Origin: Niameybacter massiliensis
GTDB taxonomy: Bacteria; Bacillota; Clostridia; Lachnospirales; Cellulosilyticaceae
Assembly: GCF_001282685.1 (NCBI RefSeq)
Contig: NZ_LN875035.1
Span: 2,404,001-2,468,000 of the forward strand
Reading direction: 5' to 3'
Length of the DNA: 64,000 nucleotides
The number at the start of each line of letters is the position of its first letter. Positions within the stretch are counted from its first letter, which is position 1. Under the pieces are notes generated by a model that had not been told where the DNA came from, searched no databases, and worked only from the letters and a program-made list of their open reading frames with translations. Below are positions 16,472 to 24,950 of this stretch, piece by piece. The position numbers and the translations under genes were made by a program.

Positions 16472-17713
16472 CTATGCATTTTTTAAGTGAATGCTTTCTA
16501 ATCCATTAGCCAACATGAGCTTAATACGATTTTCTTGATTGACTTTTGCGCTCGATGGATCATAATCAATAGCTACAATATTAGAATTTGGATAAACTTC
16601 CTTTATTTTGCGCATCATCCCTTTTCCTACTATATGATTAGGTAAACACCCAAAAGGCTGTGCACAAATTACGTTTTCTACACCGCTCTCTACAAGTTCT
16701 AGCATTTCTGCTGTAAGGAGCCACCCTTCTCCCATTTTCACTCCAACGCCTATAAACTTTTGTACCAATGCTTTTACTTTTTCAAAATCAGTTGGTACAC
16801 GAAAACTGCTATAGTTCTTAATACACTTAATCATTTTCTTTTGCATGTAATGTATATACTTATAGCCCACTTGGCTACCAATTAGTCCCCAACCGTTATG
16901 TCCATAAAGATCATGATCAATCTTTTTATTAGAAAAACAGTACATCATAAAATCACTTAACCCTGCCATCACCACTTCTGCACCTTCTTGAATAAGAAAA
17001 TCTTCTAAATGATTGTTACCCATCGGTGCATATTTCACATAAATTTCTCCAACAATACCCACTTTTACACGCTCGACTACTTTCTTAGGTATTGCATCAA
17101 ATTCTTGTAAAATTTGCTTAGCCATTTTCGTCATACCAAGGAACTTAGGTGTACTAGATACTTCAGCCAAATAATCTACCCAATGATCAATAACAGCTTG
17201 TGTCGTTCCCTTAATCTTCTCATAGGGTCTGCACTGATTGCTCACCCACATAATGAGGTCACCATACCACATTGCTAGAACACATTTTCCAATTAAGCCA
17301 GGTGTTAATTTAAATCCTGGATGTTTTTCTAGTCCACTCATGTTCACAGAGATAACAGGTACTTGATCATAGCCACTATTTTTAAGCGCTTTTCTCAAAA
17401 GGTGAATATAGTTAGACGCTCGACATCCGCCACCTGTTTGTGTAATCATTAAAGCTGTTTTATTAGGATCATATTTGCCACTTTTTAATGCCGCCATCAA
17501 TTGCCCTATAACGATAATGGCAGGATAACACAAATCATTATGAACATTCTTTAATCCTTCTGTTATCATTTCTTTTGTATCACCTTCATAAAACTCTAGA
17601 TGGTAGCCATACTGAGCTAATACCTTCTTTATCATACCAAAATGGATTGGCAACATGGTTGGTGCAATAATGGTATAATCTTTTTTCATTTCCTCGGTGA
17701 ATAGTTTAGGCAT
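16472..17713 (-). CDS. Acyl-CoA dehydratase activase-associated protein (DUF2229-related, second half)
   Basis: 414 aa from MPKLFTEEMKK, with AGGAGG nine bases upstream; alternative starts at 17719 or further up are less likely. Recognisable segments are LCYPAIIVIGQLMAAL, MITQTGGGCRASNYIHLLRKAL and QPFGCLPNHIVGKGMMR, with conserved Cys that could bind an Fe-S cluster, as in 2-hydroxyglutaryl-CoA dehydratase-related proteins. It overlaps the activase gene by eight bases. In many Clostridia the two are fused into one protein of about 1,400 residues; here they are split. The substrate is unknown; no dehydratase or CoA transferase genes are adjacent. Confidence 0.85.
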   Translation of the reverse strand: MPKLFTEEMKKDYTIIAPTMLPIHFGMIKKVLAQYGYHLEFYEGDTKEMITEGLKNVHNDLCYPAIIVIGQLMAALKSGKYDPNKTALMITQTGGGCRASNYIHLLRKALKNSGYDQVPVISVNMSGLEKHPGFKLTPGLIGKCVLAMWYGDLIMWVSNQCRPYEKIKGTTQAVIDHWVDYLAEVSSTPKFLGMTKMAKQILQEFDAIPKKVVERVKVGIVGEIYVKYAPMGNNHLEDFLIQEGAEVVMAGLSDFMMYCFSNKKIDHDLYGHNGWGLIGSQVGYKYIHYMQKKMIKCIKNYSSFRVPTDFEKVKALVQKFIGVGVKMGEGWLLTAEMLELVESGVENVICAQPFGCLPNHIVGKGMMRKIKEVYPNSNIVAIDYDPSSAKVNQENRIKLMLANGLESIHLKNA

Positions 17714-20657
17714 TGACATTCTCCTCCTTGCTAGACTCTGCAATAGACTTAGCAAACATACTACGTATTCTAATCTTTGCAGCACCTAAATTGCTTGTTT
17801 CATCTATTTTTAGCTGGGTATAAAGTTTACCTGCTTTTGCAAGAATTTGACTCACTTCATCAGAAGTAATAGCATCTGTTCCACATCCAAAGGAAACGAG
17901 TTGTATAATATCTATATCCCTTTCTTTGATTGCTTCATAAGTTGCACTATAAAGTCTTGCTTGGTAAGTCCATTGATTAAGTACTTCTACCTCCGGTTTG
18001 TAAGATGTACTATAGAGTGCATCTTCACTTATTACTACTGCGTCTAAATGCCCCAATAAACTATCTATACCGTGATTAATCTCTGGATCAATATGATAAG
18101 GTCTTCCCAGCAAAGCAACAATGCGTTTCCCATGTGCTCTTGCATAATCTATTGCCCTCTTTCCTTCTTCTCTAATAACCCCTTTATAACTTTCTAATGC
18201 ACTATACCCTGCTTCTACTGCCTTTTTGACTTCCTTTTTATTTATGCCATCAAAGCGTTCTTTAAGTGCTTCATAGAGTGTTTTAGTAAGTTTTTTCTCA
18301 TAGTTTAGATCTACGTACGGACTTATAAACGACGTTGTTTTAAGACCTTCCACATTCGCTTTTAACACTTCTGGATAGTAAGCTACTATTGGGCAATTAA
18401 AGCAGTTATCAGATATACCTTCATTGATGTTATAACTCATACAAGGATAGAATATTGCATCTACATGACGTAATAATAAGCTTTCAATATGACCATGTGC
18501 CAACTTTGCAGGATAACATACTGTATCTGATGGAATCGAGTATTCTCCCATACGGTATAACTTTTTGTTAGATGGGTCAGAAAGTACTACATTAAAACCT
18601 AAATACTCAAAGAACTTACTCCAAAAAGGTAAAAGTTCATATAAGTTTAAAATCATGGGTAAGCCAATCGTTTCGTTTCTGGTTCCATTTTTTACATCCA
18701 TTTGACGCAATCTATCATATTTAAATGCATATAAATTAGGAAGCTTTTCTTTTAATTTACCTATAGGACGTTCGCAACGATTACCTGATATGTATTTTTC
18801 TTTATCATTAAAATAATTCACAATCAAATTACAATGATTCGTACATAAATTACATCGTGTCATTTTAGACATATGCCTAAAATTGGTGAGTTGTTCCCTA
18901 GTAATGAGCTGAGATTCTGCTTTCTTATTTTGTTTAGCATAGAGTGCTACACCAAAGGCACCCATTAAACCTGCTATATTCGGTCTAACCGTTTCTTTTT
19001 GTAATTCTATTTCAAGACTCCTTAATATAGCATCATTTAATAAGGTTCCCCCCTGTACAACAATATGTTCTCCAAGTTCCTCAACGTTATTAGTACGTAT
19101 CACTTTATATAAAGCATTTTTTACAACACTTATTGCAAGTCCTGCTGAAACATCTTCCATGGTAGCCCCTTCTTTTTGTGCTTCCTTTACGGAAGAATTC
19201 ATAAAGACTGTACACCTAGACCCTAAGTCTACTGGACTTTTTGCAAAAAGAGCCATTTTAGCAAATGCTTTAACATCATATCCCATTTGCAAAGCAAAGG
19301 TTTCAATAAAAGAACCGCATCCAGACGAACAGGCTTCATTAAGCATAATACTTTGTATACGCCCGCTAGCTACTTTAAAGCATTTAATATCCTGCCCCCC
19401 TATATCTAAAATAAAACTGACTTCTGGATCAAAATAGTGAGCAGCTGTAAAATGAGCAACTGTCTCAACAATACCATAATCTAGTTTGAAAGCATTTTTA
19501 ATAAGTTCTTCCCCATATCCTGTTACCCCACTTGCTTGTATATGTATTCTGTCACCACAGGCTTCGTATACCTTTATAAGCTGTTCTTTCACAATTTCTA
19601 CAGGATTCCCTTGATTAGAAGCGTAATACTCAAACAGTATCTCTTGATTCTTACCAATCAATACGATTTTAGTCGTTGTACTACCTGCATCAATTCCTAA
19701 GTAAGCCTCTCCTATATATGTACTCATATCTATCTTCTTAAGTTCATGAGTGGCATGTCTCTTTCTAAAACATTCATACTCATCTTCTGTCTTAAAGAGT
19801 GGTTCAAGACGGTTAACGACTTCATGAGTTGCTTCACTTTCTAGAAGTATTTGGCTTAGTGCTTCTAGTGTATAACACATTTTAGTTGTTTGACTAAACT
19901 TAGCACATCCTGTTGCAACAAAAAGTTGGCCATTTGCTGGGAAGATAGCATCTTCATCCTTAAGTCCTATCGTCTCTTGGAAACATTTTTTAAGTCCTTC
20001 ATAAAAATATAGAGGACCTCCTAAAAACATAACCTTTCCTTGTATTTTTCGTCCTTGTGCTAAACCTATAATGGTCTGATCAACAACAGCTTGAAAAATA
20101 CTTGCACTTATATCTTCTTTTGAAGCCCCTTGATTTAAGAGAGGTTGAATATCTGACTTTGCAAATACACCACATCTAGAAGCTATTGGGTAAATAGATT
20201 CATGCTTCAAGCTGAGTTTATCCAATGTTAAAGTATCAATATTCATTAAAGATGCCATTTGATCAATAAATGCGCCTGTTCCTCCTGCACAAGTAGAATT
20301 CATACGTTCTTCGAGTCCACCTGTTAAAAAAATAATTTTAGCATCTTCTCCTCCAAGTTCAATGACTACATCTATATTTAGTGCTTCTTCCTTAACAAGA
20401 TAAGCTGTAGCAAAAACCTCTTGTACAAACTGTATCCCTGTCTTTTTTGCTAGGCCATAGCCCGCTGAACCTGTAATAGCAATATGGATTTCTTCATCTT
20501 GAATAAGAGGTTTTATCTTGTCAATTTCTTCGAGCAGTTTCTCTAAAATTTTGGAATAATGTCTTTCATAACTTGAATAAATAACACTTTCCTGATTATC
20601 TATAACAACTACCTTTAAAGTTGTAGAACCTGCATCGATCCCCATTTTAAAAGCCAT
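17706..20657 (-). CDS. Tandem BadF/HgdC-type ATPase (acyl-CoA dehydratase activase) with DUF2229 domain
   Basis: 983 aa. Two ASKHA ATPase modules are visible: the first starts MGIDAGSTTLKVVVID (residue 5) with CAGGTGAFIDQMA and ASRCGVFAKSD; the second starts YLGIDAGSTTTKIVLIG (about 318) with ACSSGCGSFIETFA and GSRCTVFMNSS. The paired cysteines are the expected Fe-S ligands of activases. A C-terminal DUF2229-type region (about 590-970) has CNLCTNHCNLIVNYF and several CP motifs. Such proteins couple ATP hydrolysis to low-potential electron transfer. The large DUF2229 form has no firmly assigned client and is widespread in anaerobes, so a role distinct from hydroxyacyl-CoA fermentation is possible. 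Confidence 0.9.
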   Translation of the reverse strand: MAFKMGIDAGSTTLKVVVIDNQESVIYSSYERHYSKILEKLLEEIDKIKPLIQDEEIHIAITGSAGYGLAKKTGIQFVQEVFATAYLVKEEALNIDVVIELGGEDAKIIFLTGGLEERMNSTCAGGTGAFIDQMASLMNIDTLTLDKLSLKHESIYPIASRCGVFAKSDIQPLLNQGASKEDISASIFQAVVDQTIIGLAQGRKIQGKVMFLGGPLYFYEGLKKCFQETIGLKDEDAIFPANGQLFVATGCAKFSQTTKMCYTLEALSQILLESEATHEVVNRLEPLFKTEDEYECFRKRHATHELKKIDMSTYIGEAYLGIDAGSTTTKIVLIGKNQEILFEYYASNQGNPVEIVKEQLIKVYEACGDRIHIQASGVTGYGEELIKNAFKLDYGIVETVAHFTAAHYFDPEVSFILDIGGQDIKCFKVASGRIQSIMLNEACSSGCGSFIETFALQMGYDVKAFAKMALFAKSPVDLGSRCTVFMNSSVKEAQKEGATMEDVSAGLAISVVKNALYKVIRTNNVEELGEHIVVQGGTLLNDAILRSLEIELQKETVRPNIAGLMGAFGVALYAKQNKKAESQLITREQLTNFRHMSKMTRCNLCTNHCNLIVNYFNDKEKYISGNRCERPIGKLKEKLPNLYAFKYDRLRQMDVKNGTRNETIGLPMILNLYELLPFWSKFFEYLGFNVVLSDPSNKKLYRMGEYSIPSDTVCYPAKLAHGHIESLLLRHVDAIFYPCMSYNINEGISDNCFNCPIVAYYPEVLKANVEGLKTTSFISPYVDLNYEKKLTKTLYEALKERFDGINKKEVKKAVEAGYSALESYKGVIREEGKRAIDYARAHGKRIVALLGRPYHIDPEINHGIDSLLGHLDAVVISEDALYSTSYKPEVEVLNQWTYQARLYSATYEAIKERDIDIIQLVSFGCGTDAITSDEVSQILAKAGKLYTQLKIDETSNLGAAKIRIRSMFAKSIAESSKEENVNA

Positions 20658-20760
20658 AATGTCCTCTCCAATCTTGTAATATCTCTTCTTATTTTATTAC
20701 AACCTTATATTTTTTTCTATATTAATTAAATTATTTAATATAATATATCAATGTATATAA

Positions 20761-20795
20761 AAAGAACTACTTTCATTCTAAGAAAGTAGTTCTTT
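20761..20795 (-). terminator. Terminator after the 96-aa protein gene
   Basis: A perfect 14-bp stem (20761-20774 with 20782-20795) is followed on the minus strand by TTTTTATAT-type sequence. It isolates the small gene at 20815-21105 from the activase operon. Confidence 0.88.
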
Positions 20796-20814
20796 TTATA
20801 TGTATGTAAAATTA

Positions 20815-21105
20815 TTATATGCGAATAAGTGTGTGACTATCTGCTAAAATTTCATCTAATTCTGCCATCTTAGCTACATCCCAGTAAGCATCTCTATGAA
20901 ATGTCATATAAAGTGCTTTAAGTACAACAAGTACTTTTTTCTCTGGATGTACTTCATAAACTAATTCATCATCTGCTTTAATCTTAATTAATTTACCTCT
21001 TTTCTCTTTTGAAAAGATTTGTTCATTGTATGCAATGCTGTCTCTGCTATCTGTCAAAAATGTTGCAAAATCGCTTCTACTTGTAACTTGCTGTACAGAT
21101 CTCAT
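20815..21105 (-). CDS. Uncharacterised 96-aa soluble protein
   Basis: 96 aa without a membrane segment, Cys pair or recognised motif. The sequence alternates charged helices with a central strand-rich part (RGKLIKIKADDELVYEVHPE). It is monocistronic: an AT-rich gap lies upstream and a strong terminator downstream. The ribosome binding site is weak. I do not recognise the family; codon use looks like that of its neighbours. Confidence 0.65.
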   Translation of the reverse strand: MRSVQQVTSRSDFATFLTDSRDSIAYNEQIFSKEKRGKLIKIKADDELVYEVHPEKKVLVVLKALYMTFHRDAYWDVAKMAELDEILADSHTLIRI

Positions 21106-21251
21106 TTTCTATTACCTACCTTTTATAAGCTAATCGTGTATACAATATACAGTATACTGTATTCCTTAGATTATTATAGAATGATTTTTAGATAATTTCA
21201 AGATGGTATATCAATTTTTTATTTTTTTTTATTTTTTTTTATAGCCTTATT

Positions 21252-21304
21252 TAAAAAATAAATAAATGCCAGTAATCAACTGCTTTTTGGTACGTTGACT
21301 ACTG
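21252..21304 (-). terminator. Terminator of the VTC-DUF4956-cotH operon
   Basis: On the minus strand CAGTAGTCAAC (21294-21304) pairs with GTTGATTACTG (21270-21280), one pair being G-U, and is followed by a T-rich tract (21252-21268). The G-U pair fits transcription from the minus strand. Confidence 0.7.
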
Positions 21305-21321
21305 ACACTTTAATCTTTTAT

Positions 21322-23325
21322 CTATCTTTTTCGCTTTTTAAATGCCCAAACATACACTAATGCACCTAATAAAGCTGTCATAGCTACTACATTTATCATT
21401 AAACTACTCGCATCAGATTTAGCAGGTATTTGATTTGGCATAGGTCCACCCTTTTGTTGATCTACTGGACTTTGATTGATTTTGTTACTTATACTACCAT
21501 CTGTAGGCATTCCCATTAAGCGTCCACCACCATCTTTATCCATTCCACCACCTTGTGTTCCCATCACCTCTAGGTTAATTAAACTTGCATCTACAAGTAA
21601 ATGGTTCTTTTCTTTTTGTGTTTCTGTAGTAGATGGAATGGTTCCGTTTAGTTGTCCTTTAACGCTTTCTGCTCTTAAAATGCCAAATTGTTTTAGTCTA
21701 GCAACTGCTTCCACATATTCATCATAAGTATAAAATGCTGTAGGATCTTCCTTTACATACGGACTTATAAGGTTTTGAACCTGCTTAATCGTTTGAGCAT
21801 ATAGTCCACTGCCTATATATTCTTCTACAATCTGTTGCAAATAGGTATGATACTGTTCTTTATAAGCTTCTACCTCTAATAGCTTTCCTATAATAGGACG
21901 TTCTGATAAGTCTACCCCTGAAACGGGTGTATCTATTGGGAAGTTAACAGCTGAAGATGCTGTACCTGCTTGGAAACCGCCAAAAGCCAAATTATAATCC
22001 CAAGGTAACATACTTAACTGCCCATTGTCTTCATAAAGATAATAATTATGTTTCATACTGCTTACATAACTATCTAAATTGACAACAAAAGTATTTGCTG
22101 CAAAATACTTTAAAACACTTTCTACATTTATATATTGTTCTAAATCTGTTCCATCATTAAGATTTCTAAGAGCTGTAATCACGCGCTCTTCATCTTCTGA
22201 TGTAGTTTTAAATACTGCACTTTCAAAGATACTGCTATAGGTTTCAACTTGGTCATCGCTATAGACTAAGTCACTTCCACCACCATTTCCACCAAAACCG
22301 CCATTCCCTTGTGGCCTTCCCTCAAAGTCAGATGGCATCATTTGACCTTGGCTACCTTCTGGCATCGTTGGCCTATTATTCATTTGACCTTCACCACCTG
22401 CTGGTATTGTTGGTGTATTTCCCATTTGGCCTTCACTATCTTCTGGTATCGTTGGTGCGTTACTCTCTTGGCCTTCACCACCTGCTGGTATCGTTGGTCC
22501 GTTGCCCATTTGGCCTTCACTATCTTCTGGTATCGTTGGTCCGTTACTCATTTGGCCTTCACCACCTGCTGGTATCGTTGGTCCGTTGCCCATTTGGCCT
22601 TGACTGCCTTCTGGCATCTCCTGAACACCAGGTATTGGTTCCTGCCCATCAGGGCGTTCCATTTTACCCCCACCCTCTTTGCCTCCACCGCCCATTCCTA
22701 CTGTTTCTGGCTTATAAAGCTGTCCGTAATCACTACCAAAATTACGTTCTGCAAAAGATTGTTCTAGTGCCTCAACTGCTAAATAAAGCCCCCAAGGTTC
22801 ACCATTTACTGTAATTTGTGTATATGCATGTAATGGATTAACAACACCTATGTAATCCATAATCTCATAGGATAAATACTCTTTCATACTTGTGGCATCC
22901 ATAAAGTTGTTATTTAAAACAAATTTATCAAGTCCATAATAGTTTTGTCCTTTGACATATTTATCAAACTTAATCTTGAAACTTACTCGATCTGTATCTG
23001 GATCACTCGCTACTTGAGATAAACTGCTATTTCCTTTTGCTCGAATCCCTACATTATAGTATGTCTCACCATTTATAACTAAATTACATTTTACATAATT
23101 CTCCTCAAGTGCACTTTCTATCATCTCATCCCATTCAGATTGTTCAATTTGGACATCGATTATACTCACTTGATTTTGGTTAAATAGTTTAGTTTCATAT
23201 AGAGGTACTTCTAAACTTGTACTTACCTCTATACTTGGTTGATACAATATAGCTAACAATAGACAAAAGCATATAATGCATAGCCCTATTCCAATCCATC
23301 TATTTAAGTTTCGGTTGGTTATCAC
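21322..23325 (-). CDS. cotH: CotH-family kinase-like protein, membrane-anchored, with tandem repeats
   Basis: About 667 aa. A GTG at 23325 with AGGTGGGG six bases before it is preferred over a GTG four codons earlier. There is an N-terminal signal-anchor, then a CotH domain interrupted by a low-complexity insert: WGLYLAVEALEQSFAERNFG before it, and NYYLYEDNGQLSMLPWDYNLAFGG after it, with the acidic residues expected for the atypical kinase site. The insert has six 14-residue repeats plus Gly-rich flanks. A C-terminal hydrophobic helix precedes KKRKR, so both ends are probably anchored. CotH kinases phosphorylate spore coat proteins in Bacillus. Here the gene follows VTC-domain and DUF4956 genes in one operon. 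Confidence 0.9.
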   Translation of the reverse strand: MITNRNLNRWIGIGLCIICFCLLLAILYQPSIEVSTSLEVPLYETKLFNQNQVSIIDVQIEQSEWDEMIESALEENYVKCNLVINGETYYNVGIRAKGNSSLSQVASDPDTDRVSFKIKFDKYVKGQNYYGLDKFVLNNNFMDATSMKEYLSYEIMDYIGVVNPLHAYTQITVNGEPWGLYLAVEALEQSFAERNFGSDYGQLYKPETVGMGGGGKEGGGKMERPDGQEPIPGVQEMPEGSQGQMGNGPTIPAGGEGQMSNGPTIPEDSEGQMGNGPTIPAGGEGQESNAPTIPEDSEGQMGNTPTIPAGGEGQMNNRPTMPEGSQGQMMPSDFEGRPQGNGGFGGNGGGSDLVYSDDQVETYSSIFESAVFKTTSEDEERVITALRNLNDGTDLEQYINVESVLKYFAANTFVVNLDSYVSSMKHNYYLYEDNGQLSMLPWDYNLAFGGFQAGTASSAVNFPIDTPVSGVDLSERPIIGKLLEVEAYKEQYHTYLQQIVEEYIGSGLYAQTIKQVQNLISPYVKEDPTAFYTYDEYVEAVARLKQFGILRAESVKGQLNGTIPSTTETQKEKNHLLVDASLINLEVMGTQGGGMDKDGGGRLMGMPTDGSISNKINQSPVDQQKGGPMPNQIPAKSDASSLMINVVAMTALLGALVYVWAFKKRKR
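22348..22599 (-). repeat. Six 42-bp tandem repeats inside cotH
   Basis: Six consecutive 14-residue units of the form GQMGNGPTIPAGGE occur. Units ending AGGE and EDSE alternate, so there is a higher-order 84-bp period. The DNA copies are near-identical, which predicts length variation between strains. They are coding repeats, not a CRISPR array. Confidence 0.92.
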
Positions 23326-23340
23326 ACTTATCCCCACCTA

Positions 23341-24012
23341 TCATCCCATGTAGTCGCCGTTATAACTTACAAGAACTGCGCTTTTTACACCTGCGATTTC
23401 TGAAATTCTATTCACAAATTGTGTCGTAGCATCTTTTAAGCGTACTTCAATTGTAAGCTCGATTTGATGTGCGGTAACTGTTTTTGATTTAACCATATGT
23501 TTTTTAACACTCTCGGTAATTGCTTTTTGTACACATTCTTCTACTTGTTCATCATTACAATTTACAACTAAAATATAGGGGTTATCAGAAGTCTTTTTAT
23601 TCACAAATAAAATCATAATGATACCGATAAAAATCGACCCAAATACTGCAAGTGGAATAAGCCCTGCACCTAATACAATTCCTACAGTAATTGACCAAAA
23701 TAAAAATGCTATATCTAAAGGCTCTTTGATCGCTGTTCTAAAACGCACAATAGAAAGCGCACCTACCATTCCTAATGACAGTACAACATTTGATGTAACC
23801 GCTAGAATAATTAATGTGGTAATCATAGTCATCGCCATCAGTGATACCCCAAAGCTTGCTGAATACATTACACCATTAAAACTCTTCTTATAAACCATAA
23901 AAATAAATAATCCTAGTACAAAAGCAAGACTTAGTGCTAGCACCATATCCATCATTGAAAAAGATGATACCTTGTCTAAAAAGCTTGATTTAAAAACATC
24001 GTTAAATGTCAT
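23341..24012 (-). CDS. DUF4956 membrane protein
   Basis: 223 aa. Three to four hydrophobic helices in the first 135 residues (including LSLAFVLGLFIFMVY and AVFGSIFIGIIMILF) contain GALSIVRFRTAIKEPLDIAFLFWSITVGIVLGAGL, the signature of the DUF4956 family. A cytosolic alpha-beta tail (about 145-223) resembles an ACT/ferredoxin-like fold, as in MgtC/DUF4956 proteins. In many Firmicutes this gene stands between a VTC-domain gene and cotH, as here. Its role in that set is unknown. The ribosome binding site is AGGAGGG. Confidence 0.88.
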   Translation of the reverse strand: MTFNDVFKSSFLDKVSSFSMMDMVLALSLAFVLGLFIFMVYKKSFNGVMYSASFGVSLMAMTMITTLIILAVTSNVVLSLGMVGALSIVRFRTAIKEPLDIAFLFWSITVGIVLGAGLIPLAVFGSIFIGIIMILFVNKKTSDNPYILVVNCNDEQVEECVQKAITESVKKHMVKSKTVTAHQIELTIEVRLKDATTQFVNRISEIAGVKSAVLVSYNGDYMG

Positions 24013-24078
24013 TCTATTTCCCTCCTACATCCTATCTTTTTTATTCTCTAGCTCTTTACTTAACTCTTTTTTGTTTAA

Positions 24079-24771
24079 TCATCCATACATTCTACAGACT
24101 GCATATTTTGAAAAAGCGCCACTTCTTCTACTTTCTAGTTGTACAATATCTGTGATGATTTCTGGAATAAAATCATCATATTTGACTTCTAGAATAATCG
24201 TATCTTGTGTATCAGTATGAATCATAGGTGTTTCTAAATTGAATAGATCATTTGCATAAAGGCCTGTACGAATATCTTGATCAATAGTAATACGTACATT
24301 GCCTGGCTTATATATAAAAGGCTCTCTTTTATAATCTACTAATGTTTTAGGTTTAAGCTGTTGATAATGCATTTTGGTATAAAGCTCTAACATAAGTGGA
24401 TTTTGTGTATACTTCATCCATTCGATCTCTCCATCTAACAAATATTCACACTGTATCTTGGTAATAGATGTAGCTTGCTTATTACAAAGTCCATTTAACT
24501 TACTCTTTTTTTCTAGTTTAATATAGGAAAAATCGTCATTATAATAACGGATACGAAACTTCTCTCTATTATTCACGCCATCAATTTTTTCTCTTAAGGC
24601 TTTGTCATGAATATTATCAAAATAGAGGCTTCGAATCTTATAGCTACCATTCACATCTACATTGGCATCTGGTTTCGTCACAGCTCTTAGTCTACTTATA
24701 AGGGTATAATAGTCTACTCTATTAATTGTAAATTTTAATTCATGTCTAAATTTTAGCTTGTCTTGTTGCAT
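24079..24771 (-). CDS. VTC-domain protein (polyphosphate polymerase-like)
   Basis: 230 aa from MQQDKLKFRHELKF (ribosome binding site GGTGGTGAG); an in-frame extension of 21 codons is rejected. The triphosphate-tunnel-type VTC fold shows KFRHELKFTINRVDYY, YKIRSLYFDN, NREKFRIRYYN, IKLEKKSKLNGL and VDYKREPF, where the repeated Arg and Lys line the tunnel. LEVKYDDFIPEII near the end carries the acidic metal ligand. In yeast Vtc4 this domain makes polyphosphate; the bacterial homologues in CotH operons are not proved to do so. First gene of the operon. Confidence 0.88.
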   Translation of the reverse strand: MQQDKLKFRHELKFTINRVDYYTLISRLRAVTKPDANVDVNGSYKIRSLYFDNIHDKALREKIDGVNNREKFRIRYYNDDFSYIKLEKKSKLNGLCNKQATSITKIQCEYLLDGEIEWMKYTQNPLMLELYTKMHYQQLKPKTLVDYKREPFIYKPGNVRITIDQDIRTGLYANDLFNLETPMIHTDTQDTIILEVKYDDFIPEIITDIVQLESRRSGAFSKYAVCRMYG

Positions 24772-24911
24772 ACTCTCACCACCTTTCCTTGCTAGAAATA
24801 TTCTAACCTCCTTATGTGATGGTTGGCTGAACATATGCTGAAAATTACTTGTGTTACATATAGAACATCTTCTATCTTTATATAAAAAGTAAAAGACGCT
24901 TTCAAATCATA

Positions 24912-24945
24912 TAAAAGGAGCTGTTGCATTGATCACAACAGCTCC
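24912..24945 (-). terminator. Terminator after the sensor kinase at 24951-26423
   Basis: GGAGCTGTTG (24917-24926) pairs perfectly with CAACAGCTCC (24936-24945). The minus strand runs into TTTTAT. A near copy of the stem at 58016-58042. Confidence 0.88.
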
Positions 24946-24950
24946 CTATC

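Noticed and set aside
22348-22599. Regular repeats considered as a CRISPR array
   Set aside because: Units are contiguous, in frame, and encode a protein repeat without unique spacers.
22309-22814. Two long plus-strand frames opposite the cotH repeats
   Set aside because: They mirror the low-complexity 42-bp coding repeats and lack a ribosome binding site.
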